In this document: positions 32,701 to 46,359 of the stretch, piece after piece
Layout: every line of letters begins with the position of its first letter
How positions within the stretch are numbered: the stretch's first letter is position 1
Assembly (NCBI RefSeq): GCF_003014735.1
Contig: NZ_PYAX01000001.1
Coordinates: forward strand, 620,001-684,000
Origin: Saccharothrix carnea
Lineage (GTDB): Bacteria; Actinomycetota; Actinomycetes; Mycobacteriales; Pseudonocardiaceae
DNA: 64,000 bases
Direction of reading: 5' to 3'
Made by a program: the position numbers and the translations under genes
Notes under the pieces: model-generated
The model's database searches: none
The model's input: only the letters and a program-made list of their open reading frames with translations
Told to the model about the DNA's origin: nothing

Positions 32701-33567
32701 ATGACAAACACGAAGGTCACCGTCCTCGGGCTCGGCGCGATGGGCGCCGCCCTCGCCTCGGCCCTGGTGCGGGCCGGGCACCCCACCACCGTCTGGAACC
32801 GCTCGCCCGGCAAGGCCGACGCCCTGGTCGGGCTCGGCGCCACGGCCGCCGACTCCGCGGCCGACGCCGTGACCGCGGCCGACGTCGTGGTCGCCTGCCT
32901 CCTCGACGCCGCCTCGGTGCACGAGGTGCTGGACCCGGTGGCCGACCTGCTCACCGGCCGGACGCTGGTCAACGTCACCACGACCACGCCGGAGCAGTCG
33001 CGGGAGATCGCCGGGTGGGCCGCGGCGCACGGCGTGGCCTACCTCGACGGCGGCATCATGGCCGTGCCGCACATGATCGGGCAGCCCGGCTCGTCGATCC
33101 TCTACAGCGGCTCGCAAGCCGCGTTCGAGCAGTACCGCCCGCTGCTCGACCTGTGGGGCGAGAGCGCTTATTTCGGCGAGGACGCGGGCACGGCGCCGCT
33201 GTACGACCTGGCCCTGCTCGCCGGCATGTACGTCATGTTCGCCGGGTTCCTGCACGGCGCGGCGATGGTCGCGGACGCGGGCGTGTCGGCGACGGAGTTC
33301 GCCAAGCGCGCCGCGCCGTGGCTGTCCGCGATGACCGGCGAGCTGGCCGGCTTCGCCACCGTGGTCGACGGCGGCGACTACACCGTGCCGGGGCAGCAGA
33401 GCCTGGAGTTCTCCGACCTCGGCGACATGGTCGACGCCAGTGCCGCGCAGGGCATCTCCACCGAGGTGGTCGGCATGGTTCAGGCCCTGATCCGGCGCCA
33501 GGTCGACGCCGGGCACGGCAAGGAGGGCTTCGCCCGGATCTACGAGAGCATCAAGCAGCCCGTCTGA
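32701..33567 (+). CDS. NAD(P)-dependent oxidoreductase, imine reductase-like
   Basis: A 288-residue member of the beta-hydroxyacid dehydrogenase/imine reductase group. The Rossmann motif VLGLGAMGAALASALVRAGHPTTVWNRS and the segment NVTTTTPEQSRE fit the N-terminal domain. The helical C-terminal half (GTAPLYDLALLAGMYVMFAGFLHGAAMV) matches imine reductases, where a conserved Asp or Tyr acts near the cofactor. Reduction of a cyclic imine or related carbonyl with NADPH is likely; the natural substrate is unknown. ATG 32701. Regulation by the divergent HxlR protein is probable. Confidence 0.9.
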   Translation: MTNTKVTVLGLGAMGAALASALVRAGHPTTVWNRSPGKADALVGLGATAADSAADAVTAADVVVACLLDAASVHEVLDPVADLLTGRTLVNVTTTTPEQSREIAGWAAAHGVAYLDGGIMAVPHMIGQPGSSILYSGSQAAFEQYRPLLDLWGESAYFGEDAGTAPLYDLALLAGMYVMFAGFLHGAAMVADAGVSATEFAKRAAPWLSAMTGELAGFATVVDGGDYTVPGQQSLEFSDLGDMVDASAAQGISTEVVGMVQALIRRQVDAGHGKEGFARIYESIKQPV

Positions 33568-33702
33568 CCTCTGTTCGAGTGACGCGCCTGGGCCGATCGA
33601 GTGCCCACGCGATCGACGGACCATCGCCGCTGATCGTCTTTGTGTTCACTCGGTCGAGTCCGGACGCCGGGGGGCGTCCACTCGACGAGGGGGTATTCCG
33701 CC

Positions 33703-35193
33703 GTGCGCAGAACACGAAGATCCGCATTGGTCCTCGTGGCCGCGATGCTCGGTCTGCTCGTCCCGGGGGTGGCGCACGCCGCGCCACCCCCGAACGACGA
33801 CTTCTCCGAGGCGACGCCGATCGCCTCCCTGCCCTTCACCACCACCCAGTCGACGGTCGAGGCGACGCCCGCCTACGACGACCCCGCCGACTGCCACGGG
33901 TTCCACCAGTCGGTGTGGTTCACCTACACCGCGTCCGCGGACGGCGTGCTGGTCGCCACCACCGCGGGCAGCGACTACGACACGATCCTGGCGGTGCACA
34001 CCGGCTACCGCGGCGCGCTCACGCAGGTCGCGTGCGACGACAACGGGGAGGAGGGCACGCTCCAGTCCCGCGTCGAGATCCCGGTGGTCGCCGGCACGAC
34101 GTACCACCTCATGGTCAGCTCGTACCCGTGGGGATCGGTCGGCTCGCTGACCTTGGGGGTGGCCGGGTGGCCGGGCACGCCGCCGCCCGCCAACGACGCG
34201 TTCGCCCGTGCCGAACGGGTCACCTCGCTGCCCCACACCGCGGACGCCTCCCTGGCCGCGGCGACCGAGGAGCCGGGTGAGCCGGAAAGCCGGTGCGGGA
34301 AGTCCACCAGGTCCCTCTGGTACGCCGTGACCCTGCCCGAGACCACAGCGGTCATCGTCGCCCCGACGTGGGGCACACCCCGGTTCGCGGTCTACACCGG
34401 GTCGGAACTCAAAAGCCTCACCGAGGTCACCTGCGCTTGGAACGGCGGCCTGACCTTCAGCGCGACCGGCGGCACCACCTACTACCTCCGCGTCGCGGAC
34501 GTCTTCGACAGCACGTCCACCGTGAGCTTCTCGATGGCCGCGGCCCGGCCGATCCGCGCCGGCTTCTCCTACCTCCCGAGCACGCCGTCCACGTTCACCG
34601 ACGTCGGCTTCACCAACACCTCCACGGTCCCGGACACGGCCGGCCCGGTCGCCGTGCGGTGGGACTTCGGCGACGGGACGACCAGCGACACCGGCAACCC
34701 GCGGCACCGCTACGCCGTCGACGGCGACTACACCGTGACGCTGACCGTCACCGCCGAGGACGGCCGCACGGGCACCGCGTCCCAGGTGGTCCGGGTCCGC
34801 ACGCACGACATCGCCATCACCCGGTTCGCCACACCCGCCGCCGCGGCGGTCGGCGAGACGAAGCGCGTCACCGTCCGGATCGGGAGCACGCGGTACGCCG
34901 AGGACGTGACCGTCACGCTGCACCGCGCCACGCCGTCCGGCTGGAGCGAGGTCGGCCGCTACGCGCAGTACGTGCCGGCGAGCGCGACGGGCGGGGTGGC
35001 GTTCCCGTTCAACTACACGTTCCGCCCGGACGACGCCGCCCTCGGCAAGGTCAACTTCCGGGCCGTGGCCACCCTGGCGGGCACGCCGGACGCCCAGCCG
35101 CTGGACAACGAGGCGATCAGCGCGACCACCGCGGTGCAACAACCCGCGTTCGCCGCAGTGCGGCAGGCCGTCACCGGCCTCGACGTCGCCTGA
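33703..35193 (+). CDS. Secreted protein with a PKD domain
   Basis: A 496-residue exported protein. GTG 33703 gives a classic signal peptide (VRRTRRSALVLVAAMLGLLVPGVAHA with cleavage after AHA). Two related beta-sandwich repeats follow, each with PPPNDDFSEATPI or PPANDAFARAERV and a later SVWFTYTA or SLWYAVTL segment. Residues about 300-365 are a PKD domain (VRWDFGDGTTSD, HRYAVDGDYTVTLTVT), and a last beta-rich domain ends the protein. PKD domains mediate protein or polysaccharide contacts outside the cell. No enzymatic motif is seen. Confidence 0.85.
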   Translation: MRRTRRSALVLVAAMLGLLVPGVAHAAPPPNDDFSEATPIASLPFTTTQSTVEATPAYDDPADCHGFHQSVWFTYTASADGVLVATTAGSDYDTILAVHTGYRGALTQVACDDNGEEGTLQSRVEIPVVAGTTYHLMVSSYPWGSVGSLTLGVAGWPGTPPPANDAFARAERVTSLPHTADASLAAATEEPGEPESRCGKSTRSLWYAVTLPETTAVIVAPTWGTPRFAVYTGSELKSLTEVTCAWNGGLTFSATGGTTYYLRVADVFDSTSTVSFSMAAARPIRAGFSYLPSTPSTFTDVGFTNTSTVPDTAGPVAVRWDFGDGTTSDTGNPRHRYAVDGDYTVTLTVTAEDGRTGTASQVVRVRTHDIAITRFATPAAAAVGETKRVTVRIGSTRYAEDVTVTLHRATPSGWSEVGRYAQYVPASATGGVAFPFNYTFRPDDAALGKVNFRAVATLAGTPDAQPLDNEAISATTAVQQPAFAAVRQAVTGLDVA

Positions 35194-35201
35194 CCAGCGG
35201 C

Positions 35202-35633
35202 TCAGGAGGCCCAGGGAATGGATCGGCCCGGAGGCGCTGACTCCAACCAGGACAGGAATCCTGTCAGCGCGTCCGGGCCCATCGCGATCTCGACCTCGCC
35301 CTTGTTGCCGCGGCAGCGGAGTACGACCGCGCCCGTGGGCATCGCGTACGCCTCGGGCGCGGTGGGCTCACGCCGGTCGTCGATCTCGAAACCCTCGCGG
35401 GAGATCACCATGTCCGGGCCGGACCGCAGGCTCAGCACGCGGAACCAGGTGAACTCGTCACCCCGGTAGTGCCCGACGCCCAGGTGCCAGCCCCGGGCGG
35501 AGTCGTCGAGCCTGGACCTCAGCGCGACGTGCACACCGCCCGCGCGCAACAGCCGGACGCGGCGCCACGTGAGGTACACGAGGACGACCACCGCGCCGAA
35601 CAGGACCACCCCGACCAGTTCGGCGATCCCCAC
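35202..35633 (-). CDS. DUF2550 membrane-anchored protein
   Basis: A 143-residue protein with one N-terminal membrane helix (LVGVVLFGAVVVLVYLTW) and a cytoplasmic beta-rich domain. Recognisable family features are the spacing of WHLGVGHYRGDEFTWFRVLSL and VVLRCRGNKGEVEIAMG. DUF2550 proteins are found directly after atpC in actinobacteria (Rv1312 in M. tuberculosis); their function is unknown. GTG 35633 lies 22 bases after the atpC stop, so it is co-transcribed with atpC. Confidence 0.9.
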   Translation of the reverse strand: MGIAELVGVVLFGAVVVLVYLTWRRVRLLRAGGVHVALRSRLDDSARGWHLGVGHYRGDEFTWFRVLSLRSGPDMVISREGFEIDDRREPTAPEAYAMPTGAVVLRCRGNKGEVEIAMGPDALTGFLSWLESAPPGRSIPWAS

Positions 35634-35655
35634 GGCGTTCGTCCGCCCGTCCGCG

Positions 35656-36021
35656 TCAGGCCGAGTGTCCGGCGGCGCGCAGCCGCGCGATGGCCCGGGC
35701 CCGCTGCACGTCGTCCGCGTCCTGCGCGTCCGCGCGAGCCTGTTCGACGTCGATCTCGTGGGAGAGTTCCGCGTCCTCGGCGAGGATGCTCACACCATCA
35801 CCGGTCACGGAGAGGAACCCGCCGTGCACGGCCGCCGTGACGAGGTCGTTGTCGGTGGTCCGGATCCGGACCACGCCGCCCTCGACCAGCTGCCCGAGCA
35901 CCGGCTCGTGGCCGGGCAGGATGCCGATCTCGCCTTCGAGCGTCTGCGCGACCACCGACGTGGCCGTGCCGGACCACAGGCGGCGTTCCACGGCGACCAA
36001 CTGGACGGTCATCTCGGCCAC
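35656..36021 (-). CDS. atpC: ATP synthase epsilon subunit
   Basis: A 121-residue epsilon subunit of F1, part of the central stalk that couples rotation to catalysis and can inhibit ATP hydrolysis. The N-terminal beta-barrel has [33 protein letters not shown] and [18 protein letters not shown]. The helical C-terminus is short, as in other actinobacteria. GTG 36021, six bases after GGGAG. It is cut off from atpD by an iclR gene on the opposite strand and a hairpin. It must therefore have its own promoter in 36022-36174, where TAGACT at 36056-36061 is the only -10-like box seen. Confidence 0.95.
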   Translation of the reverse strand: MAEMTVQLVAVERRLWSGTATSVVAQTLEGEIGILPGHEPVLGQLVEGGVVRIRTTDNDLVTAAVHGGFLSVTGDGVSILAEDAELSHEIDVEQARADAQDADDVQRARAIARLRAAGHSA

Positions 36022-36174
36022 GCGCATCTCCCTGGAGTCGACTGGAGTCAACCGCAGTCTAAACGGTGCCCGGAACACCGCGCCGCACCAGCCACCCCTA
36101 CGGCCACCCGGCCGGGGTCGTCGCCGGGGTCGATCCCGGTGAGCGGAAGGCCGGACCCCTGCGAGACTGGGGCC

Positions 36175-36921
36175 GTGGCCGCACCGAAGTCGCTGCTGGA
36201 ACGCGCGTTCTCGCTGTTGTCCGTGTTCACCGTGGACCGGCCGGCGGTCACGCTGTCCGAGCTGAGCCGCCACTCCGGCCTGCCGCTGAGCACCACGCAC
36301 CGGCTGGTGGCGTCACTGGTGGAGCTGCGGGCCCTGGACCGCGCCCCGGACGGCCGCTACTGCGTGGGCCTGAGGCTGCTGGAGCTGGGCGCGTTGTCGC
36401 CGGGCAGCCTGGACCTGCGGGACCGGGCCCTGCCGTTCCTGGAGGACCTGTACGAGGTCACGCGGCACAACGTGCAGCTGGCCGTGCGCGACGGCACGGA
36501 GGTCGTGTACGTGGAGCGCATCTCGGCGCGGGACGCGGTGAACGTGGTGACCCGGGTCGGCAGCCGGATGCCGTTGCACTGCACGGGCGTCGGCCTGGTG
36601 CTGCTGGCCGCCGCGCCAGTCGCTGTGCAGGAGACCGTGCTGGCCGCGCCGCTCAAGCGGTTCACGCCCAGGACGATCGTGTCGGCGCCGCACCTGCGGG
36701 AGACCCTGGCCCGCGTGCGCCGCGACGGTTACGCCATCAGCGACCGCCAGATCGAGATGATCACCTACTCGGTCGCCGCACCCGTGCGCGACCAGGACGG
36801 CGAGGTGGTCGCGGCAGTGTCCGTCGTCGTGCCGACGGGCACCCGGACCGACACCGTCGTGCCCGCCGTGCGGACGTGCGGGCTGGCCATCTCGCGCACC
36901 CTGGGCTGGGCGTCCCAATAG
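36175..36921 (+). CDS. IclR-family regulator inserted in the ATP synthase operon
   Basis: A 248-residue IclR protein. Residues about 5-65 are the winged helix ([34 protein letters not shown]). The rest is the effector domain, with [30 protein letters not shown] and the late segment [19 protein letters not shown]. IclR proteins sense small acids or aromatics and regulate catabolic genes; the target here is unknown. It lies on the plus strand between atpD and atpC, which are on the minus strand. GTG 36175. Confidence 0.93.
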   Translation: MAAPKSLLERAFSLLSVFTVDRPAVTLSELSRHSGLPLSTTHRLVASLVELRALDRAPDGRYCVGLRLLELGALSPGSLDLRDRALPFLEDLYEVTRHNVQLAVRDGTEVVYVERISARDAVNVVTRVGSRMPLHCTGVGLVLLAAAPVAVQETVLAAPLKRFTPRTIVSAPHLRETLARVRRDGYAISDRQIEMITYSVAAPVRDQDGEVVAAVSVVVPTGTRTDTVVPAVRTCGLAISRTLGWASQ

Positions 36922-36927
36922 ACGCCC

Positions 36928-36961
36928 GGAGGGCCGTCCCCGAACCTGGGGACGGCCCTCC
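36928..36961. terminator. Strong bidirectional hairpin between iclR and atpD
   Basis: A perfect 14-bp stem (GGAGGGCCGTCCCC with its complement) and a 6-base loop, seven bases after the iclR stop and 11 bases after the atpD stop on the other strand. It can end transcription of both convergent genes. Confidence 0.8.
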
Positions 36962-36972
36962 GAAAGCCCGAC

Positions 36973-39337
<2,365 letters not shown>

Positions 39338-39344
39338 GCCTACG

Positions 39345-40991
39345 TCACTTCTCGGTCGGAGCGGGCCGGTTGACCTTCACCGACTCCTGTCCGACCTTGT
39401 CGGCGTCCATCGCGTCGGCGGGCGCCTCGTTGACCACCGTGGCACCACCCGAGGCGCTGAACTGCTGCTTGAACGCGTTGACGGCGTCCACGATGCCCTT
39501 CTCCGTGTCGTCCGACAACTTCTTGGACTCGCGGATGTCGGACAGGATCACGTCGTGGCTGCGCCGCACGTGGTTGAGGAACTCCGACTCGAACCGGCGG
39601 ACGTCGGCCACCGGGATGTCGTCGTAGTGGCCGTTCGTGCCGAGGTAGATGGAGACGACCTGCTCCTCCATCGGGACCGGCGAGTACTGGCCCTGCTTGA
39701 GCAGTTCGACCAGGCGGGCGCCGCGGTCCAGCTGGGCGCGCGAGGCGGCGTCGAGGTCCGAGGCGAAGGCGGAGAACGCCTCCAGCTCGCGGAACTGCGA
39801 CAGGTCAAGGCGCAGCGAGCCCGCGACCGTCTTCATCGCCTTGGTCTGCGCGGCGCCACCGACGCGGGAGACCGAGATACCCACGTTGACGGCCGGGCGC
39901 ACACCGGCGTTGAACAGGTCGGACTCCAGGAAGCACTGGCCGTCGGTGATCGAGATGACGTTGGTCGGGATGTACGCCGACACGTCGTTGGCCTTGGTCT
40001 CGATGATCGGCAGACCGGTCATCGAGCCGCCGCCCATGTCGTCGGACAGCTTCGCGCAGCGCTCCAGCAGGCGCGAGTGCAAGTAGAAGACGTCGCCGGG
40101 GTAGGCCTCGCGGCCCGGCGGCCGACGCAGCAGCAGCGAGATGGCGCGGTACGCCTCCGCCTGCTTGGTCAGGTCGTCGAAGATGATCAGGACGTGCTTG
40201 CCCTGGTACATCCAGTGCTGGCCGATGGCCGAGCCGGTGTAGGGCGCGAGCCACTTGAAGCCGGCCGAGTCGGACGCGGGGGCGGCGACGATGGTGGTGT
40301 ACTCCAGCGCGCCCGCCTCCTCCAGCGCGGCCTTGACGCCCGCGATGGTGGAGCCCTTCTGGCCGATGGCGACGTACACGCAGCGGACCTGCTGCTGCGG
40401 GTCGCCCGACTCCCAGGCCTTCTTCTGGTTGATGATCGTGTCGATGCAGACCGCGGTCTTGCCGGTCTTGCGGTCGCCGATGATCAGCTGGCGCTGGCCG
40501 CGGCCGATCGGGGTCATCGAGTCGATGGCCTTGATGCCGGTCTGCATCGGCTCGCTCACCGGCTGCCGCTGCAGCACGGACGCCGCCTGCAGCTCCAGGG
40601 CGCGGTTGTCGTCGGCCACGATGTCGCCGAGGCCGTCGATCGGCTGGCCGAGCGGGTTCACCACGCGGCCGAGGAAGCCGTCGCCGACCGGCACGGAGAG
40701 CACCTGGCCGGTCCGCTTGACCTCCTGGCCTTCTTCGATCTTGTCGAAGTCGCCCAGGATGACCGCGCCGATCTGGCGGACTTCCAGGTTCAGGGCCACG
40801 CCGAGCACGCCGCCGGGGAACTCCAGCAGCTCGTTGGTCATGGTGCCGGGCAGACCCTCGACGATGGCGATGCCGTCGTAGGTCTCCGCGACGACGCCGA
40901 CCTCTTCCCGGCTGACTTCCGGGGAGTAGGTCGAGACGTACTTCTCGATCGCACTGCGGATCTCGTCCGACGAGATCGTCAGCTCCGCCAT
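39345..40991 (-). CDS. atpA: ATP synthase alpha subunit
   Basis: A 548-residue regulatory F1 subunit. The Walker A motif is [14 protein letters not shown], with [13 protein letters not shown] and [28 protein letters not shown] following. The length exceeds the E. coli protein by about 35 residues because of a C-terminal extension (after about residue 510: [15 protein letters not shown]). In mycobacteria a similar extension blocks ATP hydrolysis. ATG 40991; atpG follows after seven bases. Confidence 0.97.
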   Translation of the reverse strand: MAELTISSDEIRSAIEKYVSTYSPEVSREEVGVVAETYDGIAIVEGLPGTMTNELLEFPGGVLGVALNLEVRQIGAVILGDFDKIEEGQEVKRTGQVLSVPVGDGFLGRVVNPLGQPIDGLGDIVADDNRALELQAASVLQRQPVSEPMQTGIKAIDSMTPIGRGQRQLIIGDRKTGKTAVCIDTIINQKKAWESGDPQQQVRCVYVAIGQKGSTIAGVKAALEEAGALEYTTIVAAPASDSAGFKWLAPYTGSAIGQHWMYQGKHVLIIFDDLTKQAEAYRAISLLLRRPPGREAYPGDVFYLHSRLLERCAKLSDDMGGGSMTGLPIIETKANDVSAYIPTNVISITDGQCFLESDLFNAGVRPAVNVGISVSRVGGAAQTKAMKTVAGSLRLDLSQFRELEAFSAFASDLDAASRAQLDRGARLVELLKQGQYSPVPMEEQVVSIYLGTNGHYDDIPVADVRRFESEFLNHVRRSHDVILSDIRESKKLSDDTEKGIVDAVNAFKQQFSASGGATVVNEAPADAMDADKVGQESVKVNRPAPTEK

Positions 40992-41052
40992 GTCGTTCCT
41001 GCTCTCACTTCGTTTTCGGGAAAGGGGCTTGTGGGCCGCGGTTCCGGTTCGG

Positions 41053-41889
41053 TCAGCCGGCGAGGTCGCGGCGCAGGGACGCCAACCGACCCGCCACGCT
41101 TCCGTCGATGACTTCGTCGCCGATCTTGATCAGCAGGCCGCCGCGCAGCGTCGGGTCGACCTCCACGTGCAGCGCGATCGGCCTGGAGTAGATCCGGGTC
41201 AGCGTGGCTTCGAGGCGTTCCTGCTGCGTCGCGTCCAGCTCGACGGCGGAACGGACGTAGGCGACGGAACGTTCCCGGCGCTTGGCCGCGAGCGACGCGA
41301 GCTCACCCAGGCCGTTGACGACTCCCTGGCCACGCGGTTCGCGGACGAGCTGGTCCACCAGGGTCTTGGTGGTGCCGTCGACCTTGCCCGCCACGAGGCT
41401 GTCGACCAGCGCGACCTTGCCTGCGGGCTCGGCCGCCGGGTCGGACAGCGCCAGCTCGAGCTCGTGGTTGCCCGCGATGATGCGGCCGAGCCGGAACAGC
41501 TCGTCCTCGACGGAGTCGAGCTTGCCGTCCCGCTCCGCCCGCACCAGCAGCGTGGTGCGGGCCAGCGACTCGATGCCGTCGACCAGCTCGCGCGGGCTGG
41601 ACCAGCGCGCGGTGACGACCGTGGCCAGCACCTGCACGGTCACGTCGGCGACCTTGCCGTCGAGCAGGCCGTGCAGCAGCTGTTCCCGGGACGCGGGGTC
41701 CGAGGAGTTGTCGGCCAGCGCCCGGCGCAGCGCGGGCTGCGCCGACAGCAGGCTGACGACCGCGAACAGCTCCCCGCCCAGCTCACCCAGGGACTCGCTG
41801 GCGGTGGGGCCGGTCGTGCCGTCGACGACTTCCAGCAGCCGCAGTTCGGCGGCGGCCAGGGCGTCACGGCTAGCGGCGTGCAGCGTCAT
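41053..41889 (-). CDS. atpH: ATP synthase delta subunit
   Basis: A 278-residue delta subunit that joins the peripheral stalk to the F1 head. The C-terminal half ([33 protein letters not shown]) is the conserved OSCP/delta motif. The N-terminal half ([15 protein letters not shown]) is the helical F1-binding domain. It is about 100 residues longer than the E. coli subunit, but of usual length for actinobacteria that keep delta separate from b. ATG 41889, 10 bases after the atpF stop. Confidence 0.94.
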   Translation of the reverse strand: MTLHAASRDALAAAELRLLEVVDGTTGPTASESLGELGGELFAVVSLLSAQPALRRALADNSSDPASREQLLHGLLDGKVADVTVQVLATVVTARWSSPRELVDGIESLARTTLLVRAERDGKLDSVEDELFRLGRIIAGNHELELALSDPAAEPAGKVALVDSLVAGKVDGTTKTLVDQLVREPRGQGVVNGLGELASLAAKRRERSVAYVRSAVELDATQQERLEATLTRIYSRPIALHVEVDPTLRGGLLIKIGDEVIDGSVAGRLASLRRDLAG

Positions 41890-41899
41890 CGGCGTTCCC

Positions 41900-42448
41900 T
41901 CACTTGGCGGCCGGAGCCGACGTGCCGTCGAGCTCGGAGAGGAAACGGTCGACGGTGCCCCGGCGGCGCACCTCGTCCTCCAGCGACTCGCCGACGACCC
42001 GGTCCGCCAGGTCGATGGCCAGCCGGCCCAGCTCACCACGCAGCTCCGCGACGATCTGCGCGCGCTGCGTCTCGAGCTGGGTCTGCCCCTGCGCGACGAT
42101 CCGCGCGGACTCCTCCTGCGCCTTGGCGCGCAGCTCGCTGATGATCTGCTCGCCCTCGATGCGGGCGTCGTCGCGGATGCGGGCCGCCTCGGCACGGGCC
42201 TCGGCCAGCTGCGCCTTGTACTGCTCGAGCGCCTGCTGGGCCTGGGCCTGCGCCTGCTCGGCCTTCTCGATCCCGCCCTCGATCTTGGCGGCACGCTCCG
42301 CGTACAACGTCTCGAAGCGCGGCGACACGAACTTCTTGATGACGAAGAGCAGCAGCAGGAACGAGATCAGGCCGAGGATGATCTCCGACGTGTGCGGCAG
42401 GACGGGGTTGATGGCCCCTTCCTCCGCCGCCAAGATGAGGGTATTCAT
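41900..42448 (-). CDS. atpF: ATP synthase b subunit
   Basis: The 182-residue peripheral-stalk subunit. One membrane helix ([21 protein letters not shown], about 21-42) is followed by a long charged coiled coil ([25 protein letters not shown] and onward) that binds delta. I prefer ATG 42448, seven bases after GAGAGG; the GTG directly before it is also possible. It lies in the order c-b-delta, as expected. Confidence 0.95.
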   Translation of the reverse strand: MNTLILAAEEGAINPVLPHTSEIILGLISFLLLLFVIKKFVSPRFETLYAERAAKIEGGIEKAEQAQAQAQQALEQYKAQLAEARAEAARIRDDARIEGEQIISELRAKAQEESARIVAQGQTQLETQRAQIVAELRGELGRLAIDLADRVVGESLEDEVRRRGTVDRFLSELDGTSAPAAK

Positions 42449-42479
42449 CACAAACCTCTCTGATGCGATGAACCGGTAC

Positions 42480-43575
<1,096 letters not shown>

Positions 43576-43727
43576 TGTGTTCCTTCCGGTTCTCCCGGCC
43601 GGCGTTCACTCCGCCGGGGGAATCGTCACGATCGGGACTTAACGTACCTTACGGACCGCAAGCGCCCGCGAGAGGCACCCCACCTACCTGGGTGTCCCGT
43701 CTTGCGCGCACCGTACCAGTCGGTAGA

Positions 43728-44177
43728 TCAGGTGTTTCCAGGGGTCGGGATGACGATCTGACTGCGACTGCGCTTGGAGGCGCGCACCTCCATGGCGGTG
43801 GCGACCAGGATGGTCGCGGCCATGGTCAGGGCCAGCGCGTTGGTGTGCAGCACGGGGAACTGGCGCAGCAGCACCATCACCGCGAACAGCAGGATCAGCT
43901 TCCCCATGAACCCGGCGAACGCCGCCACCATGATCACCTGGAGCGGCATCGCGGCGGTGCGGTGCATGAGCAGCAGCGTCCCCGCCGAGGACAGGCACGC
44001 GATGGTGCCGCCGATCAGCGCGGCCACCAGGCCGGGGACACCGGCCAGCACGGTCCAGAGGATCGCGCCCGCGACCACGGTCCCGAGTGCCGCCCACAGC
44101 GCGCTGCGGTACATCTCACCTGCGAGTCGTCGCACGACGGCCTCGTGCGTCCACTCCGTCTTCTCCGGAGAGCTCAT
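43728..44177 (-). CDS. AtpI-like protein of the ATP synthase operon
   Basis: A 149-residue membrane protein with four hydrophobic segments between residues 28 and 125. It stands directly before atpB, the position of atpI and of Rv1303 in M. tuberculosis. AtpI-type proteins help assemble the c-ring; sequence identity in this group is low, so the role is assigned by position and topology. ATG 44177 has GAGGTGAC just upstream. The C-terminus is basic (RASKRSRSQ). The gap to atpB is 152 bp and may hold a promoter. Confidence 0.85.
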   Translation of the reverse strand: MSSPEKTEWTHEAVVRRLAGEMYRSALWAALGTVVAGAILWTVLAGVPGLVAALIGGTIACLSSAGTLLLMHRTAAMPLQVIMVAAFAGFMGKLILLFAVMVLLRQFPVLHTNALALTMAATILVATAMEVRASKRSRSQIVIPTPGNT

Positions 44178-44243
44178 GTCACCTCTTCCCACCCATCGGG
44201 ACCGAGTGTAAAGAGCCCTTGGTACTCACCACCCCATCGGGGG

Positions 44244-45404
44244 TCAGGTGCGGCGGACTTCACGAAGCCTGGGTATCGCGGAGACCAACAGTGCGAGAAC
44301 AAGTCCGATCGCCAGGCACCACACCACCACCACGACGTCGAACAGCGTCAGCGCGACCGCGCCGAAGGCCAGCACCCCGGCCCACAAGTAGATCAACAGC
44401 ACCGCGCGGCGCTGCGAGTGGCCGATCTCCAGCAGCCGGTGGTGCAGGTGCATCTTGTCCGCGGAGAACGGGCTCTCACCACGACGCGTCCGGCGGACCA
44501 CGGCCATCAGCAGGTCCAGCAGCGGCACGAACAGCACCGCCGCGACCACCACCAACGGCGACAAGAGGCCGAGCACGTCGGTAGCCCGAACCGACTCGTA
44601 GTTGATCTTCCCGGAGGCCGAGATCGTGGCCGCCGCCAGCATCAGCCCGATCAGCATCGACCCGGAGTCACCCATGAAGATCCGCGCCGGGTTGAAGTTG
44701 TGCGGCAGGAACCCCAGGCAGGCGCCCGCCAGCGTGGCGGCGATCAGCGCGGGCGGGTAAGCGCCCACGTCACCGCCGTTGTTCGCCAACAACCCGATCG
44801 AGAACACGCACGTGGCCGCCGCCGCGATCAACCCGATGCCCGCCGCCAGCCCGTCCAGGCCGTCCACGAAGTTCATCGCGTTGACCATCGTCACGGCCAG
44901 CAGCACGCTCAGGATCGCGCCCTGGTTCTGGTCCAGCGACAGCAGCGACCCGGTGCCCTCGCCGTCGTCACCCCACGGCACCCAGAACAACAGCCACTGC
45001 AGGCCGAACAGCACCAGGATGCCCGCCGCCGTCACCTGGCCCGCGAGCTTCGTCAGCGAGTCCAGCTCGAACCGGTCGTCCAGCACGCCGACCAGCACGA
45101 TCACGCCACCACCCACGATCACCGCGTACGGGTCGTAGGAGAAGTCGAACGCCGAGCGCAGCACCGGCAGCTGGTGCGCCAGCAGCATGCCGCCGAGCAC
45201 CCCGCCGTACATGGCGAGACCACCCATCCGGGGCATGGGTTTGACGTGCACGTCCCGTTGGCGGGGGTAGGCCACCGCGCCGATCCGGAACGCCAGGACG
45301 CGCACCAAGCCGACGAGCAGGAACGTCACGACCGCCGCGGTCAGCGCGACGAGCAGGTACTCCCGGACGGGGAGGACGTTGGACACGGCAGGCAACTGGC
45401 CCAC
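44244..45404 (-). CDS. rfe: Undecaprenyl/decaprenyl-phosphate GlcNAc-1-phosphate transferase (MraY/WecA family)
   Basis: A 386-residue polytopic enzyme of the MraY/WecA family. It transfers GlcNAc-1-phosphate from UDP-GlcNAc to a polyprenyl phosphate at the inner face of the membrane; in mycobacteria this starts arabinogalactan assembly. Catalytic motifs: GVLDDRFELDS (the Asp-Asp pair), NAMNFVDGLDGLAAG, NPARIFMGDSGSML, and the HHR-type loop KMHLHHRLLEIGHSQR. About 11 helices. GTG 45404 or the downstream GTG near residue 7 may be the start. It lies between tsaC and the atp genes as in mycobacteria. Confidence 0.94.
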   Translation of the reverse strand: MGQLPAVSNVLPVREYLLVALTAAVVTFLLVGLVRVLAFRIGAVAYPRQRDVHVKPMPRMGGLAMYGGVLGGMLLAHQLPVLRSAFDFSYDPYAVIVGGGVIVLVGVLDDRFELDSLTKLAGQVTAAGILVLFGLQWLLFWVPWGDDGEGTGSLLSLDQNQGAILSVLLAVTMVNAMNFVDGLDGLAAGIGLIAAAATCVFSIGLLANNGGDVGAYPPALIAATLAGACLGFLPHNFNPARIFMGDSGSMLIGLMLAAATISASGKINYESVRATDVLGLLSPLVVVAAVLFVPLLDLLMAVVRRTRRGESPFSADKMHLHHRLLEIGHSQRRAVLLIYLWAGVLAFGAVALTLFDVVVVVWCLAIGLVLALLVSAIPRLREVRRT

Positions 45405-45475
45405 AGCAGGCTAGCCCCTCGGCAGTGGGGTGACGGGCGGTGGAACCACCACGCTACTCCGATCGGGAAGATCCA

Positions 45476-46126
45476 CTAGCGCGCGACCTCGACTTCGACA
45501 CCCAACGCCTTGGAAACCTCCGCCACCGGCACCGCGCCCTCCCGCAACACGACGGGGTCCGGCCCGGTCAGGTCCACGATCGTGGACGCGATGTTCTCGG
45601 CCGCCGGCCCACCGTCCAGGTAGACGCCGACCTCCTCGCCGAGCTGGTCCCAGGCCTCCTGCGCCGTGCCCGCCGGTGGGAAACCGGACTTGTTCGCGCT
45701 CGACACCGCCATCGGACCGACGTCACGGAGCAGCTCCAGCGCGACGGGGTGCAACGGCATCCGCAGCATCACGGTGCCCCTGGTGTGACCGAGATCCCAC
45801 GCCAACGACGGCGCGTGCGGCAGCACCAACGACAACCCGCCGGGCCAGAACGCCTCGATCAACGCCCGTGCCTGCCGAGGAACGCCGAGGACCAACCCGT
45901 CGATCGTCGTCCACGACCCGACCAGCACAGGAACGGGCATGTCCGGCCCCCGCCCCTTGGCCTCCAACAGGGCACGCACCGCGGACGCGTCGAACGCATC
46001 ACACCCGATGCCGTAGACCGTGTCAGTGGGAAGGACCACCAACCGCCCGGACCGCACCGCACCCGCAGCAGCCGCAAGCCCCGCCGCCCGATCAGCCGGA
46101 ACACCACAATCGTAGACCGTGCTCAC
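45476..46126 (-). CDS. tsaC: Threonylcarbamoyl-AMP synthase (Sua5/TsaC)
   Basis: A 216-residue YrdC-fold enzyme. It makes threonylcarbamoyl-AMP from threonine, bicarbonate and ATP, the first step of the t6A37 tRNA modification. Conserved parts are VLPTDTVYGIGCDAFD, the KGR nucleotide-binding segment EAKGRGPDMPVPVLVG, and the VSSANKSGFPPAGT signature. GTG 46126 gives the usual short N-terminus (STVYDCG). The longer Sua5 form has an extra domain, which is absent here. Confidence 0.95.
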   Translation of the reverse strand: MSTVYDCGVPADRAAGLAAAAGAVRSGRLVVLPTDTVYGIGCDAFDASAVRALLEAKGRGPDMPVPVLVGSWTTIDGLVLGVPRQARALIEAFWPGGLSLVLPHAPSLAWDLGHTRGTVMLRMPLHPVALELLRDVGPMAVSSANKSGFPPAGTAQEAWDQLGEEVGVYLDGGPAAENIASTIVDLTGPDPVVLREGAVPVAEVSKALGVEVEVAR

Positions 46127-46359
46127 CCTGCTGATCCAAGCACAGCACCACCAACCCCAGCGTCCGAGGTCACACACAACCTCCAAGACCACCCGAACAC
46201 CCACCACACAGCACAGCCCCACAGCCGCCGACAGCCCACCGGCCAGGGATGGATGACGCAGGCGGGCAGCCGACGAGCGCAGGGAAATGGCAGGAGAGCC
46301 AAACGCGCAGTCGAAACGACATCAACCGACCCACATCGGACCCGCAGCAGGACCGCAAA

